Made by a program: the position numbers and the translations under genes
The notes under the pieces: generated by a model
Told to the model about the DNA's origin: nothing
Database searches by the model: none
The model's input: only the letters and a program-made list of their open reading frames with translations
Assembly (NCBI GenBank): GCA_030841965.1
Contig: JAUUSJ010000034.1
Coordinates: 1 to 31,778, forward strand
Direction of reading: 5' to 3'
Source: Blautia sp.
GTDB taxonomy: Bacteria > Bacillota > Clostridia > Lachnospirales > Lachnospiraceae
Length of the DNA: 31,778 nt
In this document: in pieces, positions 16,386 to 24,645 of the stretch
Layout of the letters: each line of letters starts with the position of its first letter
How positions within the stretch are numbered: position 1 is the first letter of the stretch

Positions 16386-16811
16386 CTAAAAAATGTTTAC
16401 TGTTATCTTTCTATAATCAAAGCCTTTTTCCAAATCTTTCTCAATCGAAATCCATACCGCTGACTTTGGGAGCAAATCCTCCACAAGCTTTGCCCACTCG
16501 ATAAAACAGATTCCATCCCCGTACAGATAATCCTCAAACCCAATCTCCTCCATCTCTTCCACATCACCGATGCGATACACATCAAAATGATAGAGAGGGA
16601 GACGACCGTCATCGTATTCCTGTACTATCGTAAAAGTCGGACTACTCACTGGCTCCTCTATGCCTAGCCCAGCGGCAAATCCCTTTGTAAAAACGGTCTT
16701 TCCAGTTCCCAAATCTCCATCCAAAGCATAGATTTGACCTTTTTTCGCCTTCTCTCCAAGCTCCTTCGCAAATGCAAAGGTTTGCTCTTCACTAAAACTC
16801 TCTATTATCAT
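16386..16811 (-). CDS. tsaE: tRNA t6A37 biosynthesis ATPase TsaE
   Basis: A 141-residue P-loop ATPase of the TsaE (YjeE) family that drives the TsaB-TsaD cycle in t6A37 synthesis. Seen: Walker A GDLGTGKT near residue 32, SSPTFTIVQEY near 56, the family motif HFDVYRI near 74, and ICFIEWAKLVEDLLP as the conserved C-terminal segment. The length is typical. It follows a YcxB-like membrane protein gene by 25 bases and precedes tsaB by 53 bases. Confidence 0.95.
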   Translation of the reverse strand: MIIESFSEEQTFAFAKELGEKAKKGQIYALDGDLGTGKTVFTKGFAAGLGIEEPVSSPTFTIVQEYDDGRLPLYHFDVYRIGDVEEMEEIGFEDYLYGDGICFIEWAKLVEDLLPKSAVWISIEKDLEKGFDYRKITVNIF

Positions 16812-16836
16812 TTCCTTTCACCTCTATTTGTCCATA

Positions 16837-17547
16837 TCATCTATGAGTGATATGCTCCTCTATATAATTCTCAATCTCATTTCCTGTTTTTTGCAAATCC
16901 TTCACCGCAATCAAAAATGCGTGAATTGGGTCTGTATAAAGGGCATAGACTTTTTTTGTCTTTTTTACTTTCATCATCTTATCCCAAGGTATCATCCCCT
17001 CATTGCCGCCAAAAGAGATATTCACCCCTTTTTCATGAAATCCAAATTTCATAGAATCCTTGTAAGCGGGATTTAATTTTGCCTGTCTCGCCGCTTTCAT
17101 ATAGAGCATAATCGGATTAATAACGGTATAGAGTAATGCCACGATGCCCAAAATAACTGTTTTTGTCATATCTCCCTTTCCAGCCCCGAGCAAAAGCATA
17201 ATAAGGGCGAGAACACTGAGTATCACACATACCTTTCCACTGAAGGAGGAATACGTATGCATCATTAAATAATTGTATAATTCTCCTGTCCCAATCTTCG
17301 TCTCCACCTCGTAGACGGCAGGCTCAACCTCCTGAACTTGAATCTCATCCTCATCTATATAATAGTCATCATCATCCAAATCTTCTGGATTCTCTTCCTG
17401 CTTTTCTTCTGCTTCTCTCTCGACAGCCATCTCTTTCTCTTCTTTTGGCGCTTCTTCTTGAACGGAAGAACTTTGGTTTTCTTCCCTTTCGCCGTCTGTG
17501 ATTTCTTTTTCAGACTTCCTTAATTCTTCTTGTTTTTTTTCTTCCAT
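16837..17547 (-). CDS. YcxB-like membrane protein with acidic disordered N-terminus
   Basis: About 236 residues. Residues 1-95 are highly charged and low complexity (runs of E, K, D and Q, including DLDDDDYYIDEDE), then two adjacent hydrophobic segments (VCVILSVLALIMLLLGAG and TVILGIVALLYTVINPIML), then a C-terminal soluble domain with FGFHEKGVNISFGGNEGMIPWDKM. That last part resembles the YcxB-like domain, often found C-terminal to paired membrane helices. ATG 17547 is chosen: GTGAGG lies 9 bases upstream, whereas the longer start is a GTG. The function of the family is unknown. It is the first gene of the tsa run and follows family B copy B4. Confidence 0.72.
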   Translation of the reverse strand: MEEKKQEELRKSEKEITDGEREENQSSSVQEEAPKEEKEMAVEREAEEKQEENPEDLDDDDYYIDEDEIQVQEVEPAVYEVETKIGTGELYNYLMMHTYSSFSGKVCVILSVLALIMLLLGAGKGDMTKTVILGIVALLYTVINPIMLYMKAARQAKLNPAYKDSMKFGFHEKGVNISFGGNEGMIPWDKMMKVKKTKKVYALYTDPIHAFLIAVKDLQKTGNEIENYIEEHITHR

Positions 17548-17583
17548 CTTGGTTAACCTCACTTTTACTGAAAATTCTATTTT

Positions 17584-17660
17584 TATAATGTTGGGGTTAA
17601 AAGGTCTTTTGACCCCTTTGATATCGAATTACTCCGCATAATATGCTCTTGCAATTCTCA
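17584..17660 (-). repeat. Family B intergenic repeat, copy B4
   Basis: Between ribU and the YcxB-like gene. Minus-strand stem GAATT/AATTC (17657-17626), where B1 has GGATT/AATCC: the second pair is A-T here and G-C there. The inner stem is GCAT/ATGC. The second hairpin is a GGGG...CCCC helix (17616-17593) with a single G-T pair. Confidence 0.8.
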
Positions 17661-17724
17661 TTTTTATTATTTTTCAAAATTTTCATTCCCCTAGCTATCT
17701 TCAGAAAAGCTTTCACTCTCCTTC

Positions 17725-18315
17725 TTATATCTCAATATATTTTTGGAGGGCTCGAAATACGAAATATCCGATCACCGAGATAATAATTCCCTTAAAAATA
17801 TTAAACGGTGTGATTCCAATTAATATCAAACTTGTCACAGATTGAATCGATGGAATCGTCGCCTGTACAATCCCCATAATCGCCTCTTTGCCCATTATCG
17901 CTAAGTAAAGAGGAACTGTAATGTATGCATTTACAAAAATTCCCACTATCGCCATTCCGATTGTTCCAAGTACAAATCCAAGAACTAGGCGATGCTTTCC
18001 CTTCGTATAGTGATACGTAAGAGATAATGGCAAAATATACCCAATCGATACAAGAAAATTCGAGAGTTCTCCCGAAGCTCCTGTGCTTGTCGCTGTTAAA
18101 TGTAATATGTTTTTAATCAACTCCACCAATATTCCTGCCACTGGTCCAACTGCAAGTGACATAAAGATAGCAGGAATATCACTTAATTCTAATTCCAAAA
18201 ATCCCAAATACTTCACTGGGAATTTTACAAACATTAAAACCGTGGCAATCGCAGCCGCAACACCAATCATCGCAACTGCTTTCACTGTATTTGTTGATTT
18301 TCTTTTGTCTGACAT
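17725..18315 (-). CDS. ribU: ECF transporter S component, riboflavin type (RibU-like)
   Basis: A 196-residue membrane protein with about six helices that should be the vitamin-binding S component of an energy-coupling factor importer. Seen: the family's LELSDIPAIFMSLAVGPVAGI near residue 39 followed by ELIKNILHLTATSTGASGE, the segment most like riboflavin transporter RibU/FmnP. The A and T components (EcfA, EcfT) are not in the window, as usual for shared modules. Only 20 bases separate it from tex, so it is probably co-transcribed with that gene. I looked for an FMN riboswitch and there is no room for one. Other ECF substrates cannot be excluded. Confidence 0.82.
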   Translation of the reverse strand: MSDKRKSTNTVKAVAMIGVAAAIATVLMFVKFPVKYLGFLELELSDIPAIFMSLAVGPVAGILVELIKNILHLTATSTGASGELSNFLVSIGYILPLSLTYHYTKGKHRLVLGFVLGTIGMAIVGIFVNAYITVPLYLAIMGKEAIMGIVQATIPSIQSVTSLILIGITPFNIFKGIIISVIGYFVFRALQKYIEI

Positions 18316-18335
18316 TTTCCCTACCTCTATTCTTC

Positions 18336-20498
18336 TTAATTTTTACCTGTGGAATCCTTCATCTCAAGCTGGATTCTTCTCTTTTTCAAATCGACACTTA
18401 TAACCTCAACGTCAACGATATCGCCCACACTCACAACCTCAAGTGGATGCTTAATGAATTTCTTCTTTGACATTCTAGAAATATGAATCAAACCATCCTG
18501 ATGGACACCGATATCGACAAAGGCACCAAAATCAATTACATTTCTGACTGTACCCTTTAGTATCATTCCCTCTTTTAAGTCCTTCATCTCGAGAATATCG
18601 CTGCGAAGAATTGGCTTTGGCATCTCATCTCTCGGGTCTCTCGCCGGCTTTTCGAGCTCCTTTAAAATATCGGTAAACGTCTCCTCGCCGATACCAATCT
18701 GTTTGGCAAGCTTTTCTTTATTTTTTATCTTCTTTAAGCTGCTGCCAAGACCGCCGTCTCGCAAAGACTCCACCGAATATCCCAAGAAGTCTAAAAGCTT
18801 TGTCGCCGCCTCGTAGGATTCTGGATGCACACTTGTCTGGTCGAGCGGATTATCCCCTCCGTTAATTCTTAAAAAACCAGCACATTGCTCATACGCCTTT
18901 GGTCCAAGCTTTGGAACCTTTAAGAGTTGTTTTCTATTTGTAAAAGAGCCATTCTCCTCTCGGTAGGATACGATATTTTTGGCAATGGTCTTAGAAATGC
19001 CAGAAATATACATTAATAAAGTGGCTGAGGCCGTATTTAAATCCACTCCGACCTTATTCACGCAGTCCTCCACAACATTTCCAAGCACCTCGCCGAGTCT
19101 CTTCTGGTTCATATCATGCTGGTACTGACCGACACCGATGGACCTAGGGTCGATTTTGACAAGCTCCGATAACGGGTCTTGCAATCTTCTCGCAATCGAT
19201 GCGGCACTTCTCTGTCCGACATCAAAGTTTGGAAACTCCTCCGTCGCCAGCTTACTGGCAGAATAGACAGAAGCGCCGGCCTCGTTTACGATAACATACT
19301 GGACATTTTTCTTTATCTCCTTTAATAGCTCTACGATAACAAACTCCGACTCCCTAGATGCCGTTCCATTTCCAAGGGAGATAAGGGTGATATCGTATTT
19401 CTCAATCAGCTTTTTTAGGATTCTCTTTGATTCTTCTATCTTCTTTTGTGGCTCCGTCGGATAGATAACAACTGTGTCAAGCACCTTGCCTGTAGGGTCG
19501 ACTACCGCAAGCTTGCATCCCGTTCGAAATGCAGGGTCCCAGCCAAGCACGGTCTTTCCCGCAATCGGAGGCTGCATAAGAAGCTGCGCCAAGTTTTTTC
19601 CAAACACCTTCATCGCCTCTTCCTCCGCCTTCTCGGTGAGCTCACTTCGGATTTCCCTCTCAATGGCGCCTGAAATCAATCTCTTATAACTATCCTTAAT
19701 TACTTCCCGCAAAATAGGGGCTGTATTCTCATTTTCTCGGATAATGATTTTATTTTCCAGATACTGTAAAATCTTCTCCTCGGGCGCCTCTATCTTCACT
19801 GTAATTTCCTTTTGCTTCTCCGCTCGATTTATCGCCAAGACACGGTATCCCGGTATCGTCTTTACTCTATCTTGAAAATCATAGTATATCTCATAGACTG
19901 GGTTCTTCTCTTTTAATTTGCCGACCGTCGTGACAATCCTTCCCTCCGATACAGTATTCCTTCTGATACGCATCCTATACTGTGCGTCGTCTGAGATACT
20001 CTCCGCCACGATATCCATCGCCATCGAGAGTGCCTCCTTAGCAGAGCCAACCTCTTTCTCTTCAGAAATATACGCCTTTGCCTCCTCGAGCATCGGCTTT
20101 TTGGTCATCTGGAGAGTCAGTATATTGGCAAGCGGCTCCAATCCCTTCTCCTTGGCAATAGTCGCTCTTGTTCTTCTCTTTGGCTTATAAGGGCGGTATA
20201 AATCCTCAACCTCAACCATCGTCTTCGCATCTAGAATCTGCTTTTCCAATTCCTTTGTGAGCTTTTCCTGCTCTGAGATACTCTTAATTACCTGCTCTTT
20301 TCTGTCATTTAGATTTCTAAGATAGGTAAGTCTCTCATTTAAATTACGAAGTACCTCGTCATTTAGTGAGCCTGTCACTTCCTTTCGGTATCTGGCGATA
20401 AAAGGAATCGTATTCCCCTCATCAATTAATTTGACTGCCGCCTCAACCTGCTCTCTCTTAATATTTAATTCCTGCTGTAATACTTTTATAATATCCAT
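18336..20498 (-). CDS. tex: Tex-family RNA-binding transcription accessory protein
   Basis: A 720-residue Tex protein, a conserved nucleic-acid-binding factor implicated in transcription. Order of parts: N-terminal Tex helical domain (EGNTIPFIARYRKEVTGSLND near 28), a YqgF/RuvX-like RNase H fold in the middle (VLGWDPAFRTGCKLAVVDPTG near 316; SLGNGTASRESE near 371), HhH segments (GVDLNTASATLLMYISGISK near 493) and a C-terminal S1 domain (LKEGMILKGTVRNVIDFGAFVDIGVHQDGLIHIS near 640-680, shown in parts of the protein). Length matches the family (about 720). GAGGG precedes the ATG at a close 4-base spacing. It follows the dCMP deaminase gene closely. Confidence 0.95.
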   Translation of the reverse strand: MDIIKVLQQELNIKREQVEAAVKLIDEGNTIPFIARYRKEVTGSLNDEVLRNLNERLTYLRNLNDRKEQVIKSISEQEKLTKELEKQILDAKTMVEVEDLYRPYKPKRRTRATIAKEKGLEPLANILTLQMTKKPMLEEAKAYISEEKEVGSAKEALSMAMDIVAESISDDAQYRMRIRRNTVSEGRIVTTVGKLKEKNPVYEIYYDFQDRVKTIPGYRVLAINRAEKQKEITVKIEAPEEKILQYLENKIIIRENENTAPILREVIKDSYKRLISGAIEREIRSELTEKAEEEAMKVFGKNLAQLLMQPPIAGKTVLGWDPAFRTGCKLAVVDPTGKVLDTVVIYPTEPQKKIEESKRILKKLIEKYDITLISLGNGTASRESEFVIVELLKEIKKNVQYVIVNEAGASVYSASKLATEEFPNFDVGQRSAASIARRLQDPLSELVKIDPRSIGVGQYQHDMNQKRLGEVLGNVVEDCVNKVGVDLNTASATLLMYISGISKTIAKNIVSYREENGSFTNRKQLLKVPKLGPKAYEQCAGFLRINGGDNPLDQTSVHPESYEAATKLLDFLGYSVESLRDGGLGSSLKKIKNKEKLAKQIGIGEETFTDILKELEKPARDPRDEMPKPILRSDILEMKDLKEGMILKGTVRNVIDFGAFVDIGVHQDGLIHISRMSKKKFIKHPLEVVSVGDIVDVEVISVDLKKRRIQLEMKDSTGKN

Positions 20499-20506
20499 AT
20501 TTCCCT

Positions 20507-20986
20507 CTACAAATCTAATTTTATTCTAATATGTTTTTCCTCGTACTTGCGGTACTTCACACCCGCCATATCCATCATCCTCTTCGCCGCCTGAGTCGAT
20601 GGAGTATCGGCGTACTTATCGGAGTGATAAATCACTTCCTTCACTCCAACCTGAATTAATGCCTTCGTGCACTCATTACACGGAAAGAGTGTTGTATACA
20701 CTCTCGTTCCCTTAAGAGACCCTCCGCCATAGTTTAAAATCGCATTCAGCTCCGCATGACAGACAAATAAATACTTTGTATCAAGAGGTTCTCCCTCTCG
20801 CTCCCACGGGAGCTCATCATCGCTGCATCCTGTCGGCATTCCATTATATCCCATCGATAAAATCTTATTATCCTGATTCACAATACAGGCTCCCACCTGC
20901 GTGTGATTATCTTTACTCCTCTGTGCGGATAGCATGGCAACTCCCATAAAATACTGGTCCCACGATATGTAATCTTGTCGTTTCAT
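20507..20986 (-). CDS. Deoxycytidylate (dCMP) deaminase
   Basis: About 159 residues. It deaminates dCMP to dUMP, feeding dTTP synthesis. Seen: the zinc motif HAELNAI near residue 78, PCNECTKALIQ near 103 with two cysteine ligands, and QVGACIVN near 31. The family typically starts MKRxDYISWDxYFM, which is the ATG at 20986. The longer reading frame begins with a GTG at 21064, but the best promoter places the transcript start near 21067, leaving no leader there, so I use the shorter start; its ribosome binding site is weak. The ComEB name used in some Bacilli applies to this family. Confidence 0.88.
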   Translation of the reverse strand: MKRQDYISWDQYFMGVAMLSAQRSKDNHTQVGACIVNQDNKILSMGYNGMPTGCSDDELPWEREGEPLDTKYLFVCHAELNAILNYGGGSLKGTRVYTTLFPCNECTKALIQVGVKEVIYHSDKYADTPSTQAAKRMMDMAGVKYRKYEEKHIRIKLDL

Positions 20987-21073
20987 AATTTCTAATAGAC
21001 GTAATCCCATCGCTCTTACGACTTGGAAAACGCCATTCTCCTTCCAACCAATCTCTTTCTTCACGTACTGTTT

Positions 21074-21102
21074 ATTGTACCGCAGATTTTCCTTTTATGC
21101 AA
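21074..21102 (-). promoter_or_regulatory. Promoter for the dCMP deaminase-tex-ribU run
   Basis: Minus-strand TTGCAT (21102-21097), 17 bases, TACAAT (21079-21074). Good match and spacing. It fits a transcript start near 21067 and supports the downstream start codon for the deaminase. Confidence 0.6.
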
Positions 21103-21103
21103 G

Positions 21104-21198
21104 AAAAGGGGCTATTGCAAGATGATTTTTTCAAACAAAATTTTAAGATTAATAAAACACTCTATTTGTCTGAACCCTCGTTTGCAACAGTCCCTTTT
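21104..21198 (-). terminator. Long inverted repeat after lysC, possible terminator
   Basis: Minus-strand arm AAAAGGGACTGTTGCAA (21198-21182) pairs with TTGCAATAGCCCCTTTT (21120-21104) at 16 of 17 positions including one G-U pair, around a 61-base loop. The second arm ends in a short T-run. It lies just after lysC and just before the next promoter. The long loop is unusual for a simple intrinsic terminator. Confidence 0.5.
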
Positions 21199-21241
21199 CC
21201 TCGTATCGTACAAGAAAACATAGCTTAGCTAGATTTTCTTT

Positions 21242-22447
21242 TTATTTTATCAAAAATTCATCATGTACTGCATTCATGGCAGCCTCAATATCCTTCTCAT
21301 CAATCAATACTGTGACACGAATCTCAGATGTGGAAATCATTCTGATATTAATTCCAGCCTTATACAAAGCCTCAAACATCTTCGCAGCCACACCGGCATT
21401 GGTCAACATTCCAGCACCCACGATAGATACCTTAGATACAGTCTCATTCACATCGATTCTATCATATGCGTCCTCATCAAATACATTCTCAATCGCCTCG
21501 ACAGCCTCTTTTGCATTCTCTCTTGTGACAGTAAAGGAGATATCCTTAGAATTCTCACGTCCCACAGACTGTAAAATAATATCAACATTAATACCCTTTC
21601 TAGCAAGCGCATTAAATAATTTGAACGCAATTCCTGGCTCATCCTTCAAACCGACAACCGCAATTCTAGCTGCATCTCTGTCTCCAGCGACACCACTGAT
21701 TACCGTATCTTTCTTTTTCGTCTTCTTTGTCACGACAGTTCCCTCTGTTGTATTCAAGCTAGAGCGAACGACAAGCTGTACACCGTGTTTCTTCGCACAT
21801 TCCACAGAGCGGTTATGAAGAACGCCAGCTCCGAGTGTGGCAAGCTCAAGCATCTCATCATAAGTAATCTCGTCTAATTTATATGCCGTCTTGACAATAC
21901 GTGGGTCGGCTGTGAATACGCCGTCCACATCTGTATAAATCTCACAAGCATCTGCGTTTAAGGCTGCTGCGAGAGCTACAGCTGTCGTGTCTGAGCCGCC
22001 TCTTCCGAGTGTTGTATAATTATCATACTTGTCAACTCCCTGGAAACCTGTGACAATAACAATCTTTCTCTGCTCTAATTCATTGTGAATACGGTCTGTA
22101 TCAATTCTCTTTAATCTCGCATTGCTATATTTATGAGTCGTATGCATCGCAACCTGAAATGCATTCAAGGATACAGCTGGCACACCGAGCACATCCATCG
22201 CCATCGCCATAAGTGCAACGGATGTCTGCTCTCCCGTTGTCAAAAGCATATCCATCTCTCTCTTAGATGGGTTTGGATTGATATCCTTTGCCTTTGCAAT
22301 CAACTCATCTGTAGATTTTCCCATGGCGGAAAGCACTACAACTACATCATTTCCCTTTTTATAATCTTCGATACATCTTTTTGCGACATTAAAAATTCTT
22401 TCTTTATTTCCAACGGATGTTCCACCGAATTTCTTTACTATTAACAT
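21242..22447 (-). CDS. lysC: Aspartate kinase
   Basis: A 401-residue aspartokinase that phosphorylates aspartate, the first step to lysine, threonine and methionine. Seen: the catalytic start LIVKKFGGTSVGN (residues 2-14), VVVVLSAMGKSTDE near 37, GRGGSDTTAVALA near 152, EIYTDVDGVFTADPR near 174, then two ACT domains, one around VVGLKDEPGIAFKLFNALA (262 onward) and a second around SIVGAGMLTNAGVA (343 onward), as in feedback-regulated enzymes. The ATG at 22447 is the family start; the upstream 20 residues are not conserved. It lies about 140 bases downstream of hom. No lysine riboswitch or T-box is visible. Confidence 0.95.
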   Translation of the reverse strand: MLIVKKFGGTSVGNKERIFNVAKRCIEDYKKGNDVVVVLSAMGKSTDELIAKAKDINPNPSKREMDMLLTTGEQTSVALMAMAMDVLGVPAVSLNAFQVAMHTTHKYSNARLKRIDTDRIHNELEQRKIVIVTGFQGVDKYDNYTTLGRGGSDTTAVALAAALNADACEIYTDVDGVFTADPRIVKTAYKLDEITYDEMLELATLGAGVLHNRSVECAKKHGVQLVVRSSLNTTEGTVVTKKTKKKDTVISGVAGDRDAARIAVVGLKDEPGIAFKLFNALARKGINVDIILQSVGRENSKDISFTVTRENAKEAVEAIENVFDEDAYDRIDVNETVSKVSIVGAGMLTNAGVAAKMFEALYKAGINIRMISTSEIRVTVLIDEKDIEAAMNAVHDEFLIK

Positions 22448-22586
22448 TTGATTTAACCAAGCCTTTCTATTGTTTCCTATACAGCCATGATACGTAAACT
22501 TTATCATAAACTATTTATTCTCTTTGTATTAAGTATCTCTACAATCTGACATTCTATTACAGTTCCCCAAAAAGGTCAAGATTTTT

Positions 22587-23798
22587 TTAGTCAGCGAGAC
22601 GAATATAATTAATGACAGTCTCAAACTGTGCGAGCTTTTGCTCGATTACCTGCTCCTTTACTTTGGAAGTAATAAAAGCGAACTCATCGATTCCATCGAC
22701 TACAACCTGCTCAATCTCTCCAAATACCGTCATTGCCTCTTCTTTTGTCACTGTCTTTGGAAGTCTCACAAAGAATCTTCTCTCAAAATCACTGACTGGA
22801 GTTAATTCAAGCTTCTCCTCGCTCCAGACAATATTGTCGAGATTTCGGTCAATATTTCTCGCCTCTTGAATGACATCTGCCACAACCGCACTGGCTGTCG
22901 GAAGCTTTCCAGCTCCTCTTCCATAGAACATCAAATCATCGACCATATTTCCATTTAAAAATACTGCGTTAAATACGCCGTTCACTCCGCCGAGTGGATG
23001 AGAGACAGGAAGCATCATCGGGCAAACCATCGCATAAATATCGTCTCCGACTTTCTTGCTCATGCCGAGCAATTTAATCTTTCTGCCCATCGCCTTCGCA
23101 TACCGGATATCCTCCGCTGTGATTTTGGTAATTCCCTCTGTATAAATATCCTCAAAATCCACCTGTTTTCCGTAGGAGAGAGAAGTCAAAATCGCAATCT
23201 TTCTACAAGTATCATATCCTTCTATATCTGCCTCTGGATGTTTCTCCGCATATCCCTTATCCTGCGCATCCTTTAATGCCTCCTCAAAGCTCCATCCCTC
23301 ATTCTCCATCTTGTCTAGAATATAATTGGTCGTACCATTTAAAATACCAGTAATCTCACAGATGACATCTGCTGTCAATGCCTCGTTTAGAGGACGAATA
23401 ATAGGAATACCGCCACCGACACTTGCGCCGAATAAAAAGTTTACATTTTTCTCCTTTGCAATCTGAATCAGCTCTGCACCGTGCTTTGCGACAAGCTCTT
23501 TATTGGAAGTAGATACATGTTTTCCAGCCTCCAAGGACTTCTTCACGAAGGTATAGGCAGGATTCACGCCTCCCATCGTCTCCACGACAAGCTGTACATC
23601 CGCATCATTTTCAATCGTATCAAAATCATGCACTAGCTTATCTTCAATGGAGCTTCCAGGAAATTCCCTGATATCTAAGACGTATTTTACATTTAATTCC
23701 TGCCCTACGCGTTTTTTTATTACTTCCCTATTCAAATCTAAAATCTCTACGACACCTGAACCAATTGTGCCGTATCCTAAAACTGCAATATTCATCAT
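22587..23798 (-). CDS. hom: Homoserine dehydrogenase
   Basis: A 403-residue enzyme that reduces aspartate semialdehyde to homoserine. Seen: the NAD(P)-binding GYGTIGSGVVE near residue 8, STSNKELVAKHG near 97, the hallmark ITGILNGTTNYILDKM near 147 with GYAEKHPEADIEGYD following, and LMFYGRGAGKLPTASAVVAD near 287. The C-terminal region (about 315-403) resembles a regulatory ACT segment. AAGGAG lies five bases before the first ATG; a second ATG follows directly. It is three bases from the ACT-domain regulator gene, with lysC downstream, so these form an aspartate-pathway unit. Confidence 0.95.
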   Translation of the reverse strand: MMNIAVLGYGTIGSGVVEILDLNREVIKKRVGQELNVKYVLDIREFPGSSIEDKLVHDFDTIENDADVQLVVETMGGVNPAYTFVKKSLEAGKHVSTSNKELVAKHGAELIQIAKEKNVNFLFGASVGGGIPIIRPLNEALTADVICEITGILNGTTNYILDKMENEGWSFEEALKDAQDKGYAEKHPEADIEGYDTCRKIAILTSLSYGKQVDFEDIYTEGITKITAEDIRYAKAMGRKIKLLGMSKKVGDDIYAMVCPMMLPVSHPLGGVNGVFNAVFLNGNMVDDLMFYGRGAGKLPTASAVVADVIQEARNIDRNLDNIVWSEEKLELTPVSDFERRFFVRLPKTVTKEEAMTVFGEIEQVVVDGIDEFAFITSKVKEQVIEQKLAQFETVINYIRLAD

Positions 23799-23800
23799 TT

Positions 23801-24244
23801 TTACTCCTTTGCTAGTATTTTTAACTCCTGTATTCCATCTGTCTGTTCCATCTCCTCAAGCATCTTAGAGACATCCCCCGTCGTCGGCAATATCTTGACA
23901 CTCATCGTAATCAGAGCCGTCCCGTTCACTGGCAAACTCTGATGTATCGTCAAAATATTAGCTCGAAACTCTGCCACAAGGTTTAATATCCTGGACAAAA
24001 TCCCCGGCTCATCTCTCATCTCCAGCACAAAGGTGATTGTCGTTCCCTTCGTATTCTCATGAAATGGAGCAATATCATCTCGATATTTATAAAAAGAGCT
24101 TCGACTCAGTTGAACTTTATCGAGCGCCTTTTGTACGCTCATCTTCCTATCTGACTCAAGCAATTGCTTTGCCCTTACTACCTTCACTAGAACTTCTGGC
24201 AATGCTCTTTTTTTCACTACATAATACTTTGTATCTTGTTCCAT
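23801..24244 (-). CDS. ACT-domain regulatory protein (PheB/ThrR-like)
   Basis: A 147-residue protein of the COG4492 (PheB/ThrR) family. The N-terminal half has a short DNA-binding-like helix pair (MSVQKALDKVQLSRSSFYKY near 35) and the C-terminal half is an ACT domain (FVLEMRDEPGILSRILNLVAE near 72; TIHQSLPVNGTALITMSV near 98). In Bacillus the related ThrR represses hom-thr genes in response to amino acids. Here it is directly upstream of hom with a 3-base gap, so a role in controlling hom and lysC is likely. A good promoter lies about 170 bases upstream. Ligand is unknown. Confidence 0.85.
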   Translation of the reverse strand: MEQDTKYYVVKKRALPEVLVKVVRAKQLLESDRKMSVQKALDKVQLSRSSFYKYRDDIAPFHENTKGTTITFVLEMRDEPGILSRILNLVAEFRANILTIHQSLPVNGTALITMSVKILPTTGDVSKMLEEMEQTDGIQELKILAKE

Positions 24245-24414
24245 TCTTTCTTATCCTTTCGCATTTATTCTCCCAGCTCTAAGCGAAAATCATTCATCTC
24301 TCGCTGCCGAAAATAAACACTTTTCATTTGCACAAAATTCTCAAAAACGAAAACGTCTGCGATGCAGAGTTCCCATATGTTCGTGTCAGAAATACATTTG
24401 TACTCACCAGAAAG

Positions 24415-24443
24415 ATATTAGCATGTTTTGCTCATATATGCAA
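24415..24443 (-). promoter_or_regulatory. Promoter for the ACT regulator-hom(-lysC) unit
   Basis: Minus-strand TTGCAT (24443-24438), 17 bases, TAATAT (24420-24415). The leader of about 165 bases includes small hairpins but no T-box consensus. Confidence 0.55.
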
Positions 24444-24532
24444 GTATTTTTCCAAAAAGATTCCAAAAAATCTTCATTTTCAAACAAATTTGAACTCAAA
24501 TCTTTGTGACTTTGTGCAACTCAAGCGATTAC

Positions 24533-24578
24533 CAAAAAAAGGCAAAAATAATTTCTTTTTCAAAATTATTTTTGCCTT
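24533..24578 (-). terminator. Intrinsic terminator of the secA-prfB unit
   Basis: Minus-strand stem AAGGCAAAAATAATTT pairs perfectly with AAATTATTTTTGCCTT across an 8-base loop and is followed by a run of Ts. It lies about 70 bases after prfB and is a clear Rho-independent terminator. Confidence 0.85.
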
Positions 24579-24645
24579 ACATTCTAGTGAACTGATATGT
24601 CAAGCTATCGCACTATATACTGACAGTTCTCTTATCGGTATATTC

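Larger units (their letters stand above)
24245..24645. other. Gap between prfB and the ACT regulator gene
   Basis: The gap contains the prfB terminator and the promoter and leader of the ACT regulator-hom unit. Nothing else is supported. Confidence 0.6.

Noticed and set aside
18316..18335. FMN riboswitch for ribU
   Set aside because: Only 20 bases separate tex from ribU, and no RFN-like sequence is present upstream of the run.
22448..22586. Lysine riboswitch or T-box before lysC or hom
   Set aside because: The lysC gap is too short and no T-box or L-box consensus is seen in either leader.
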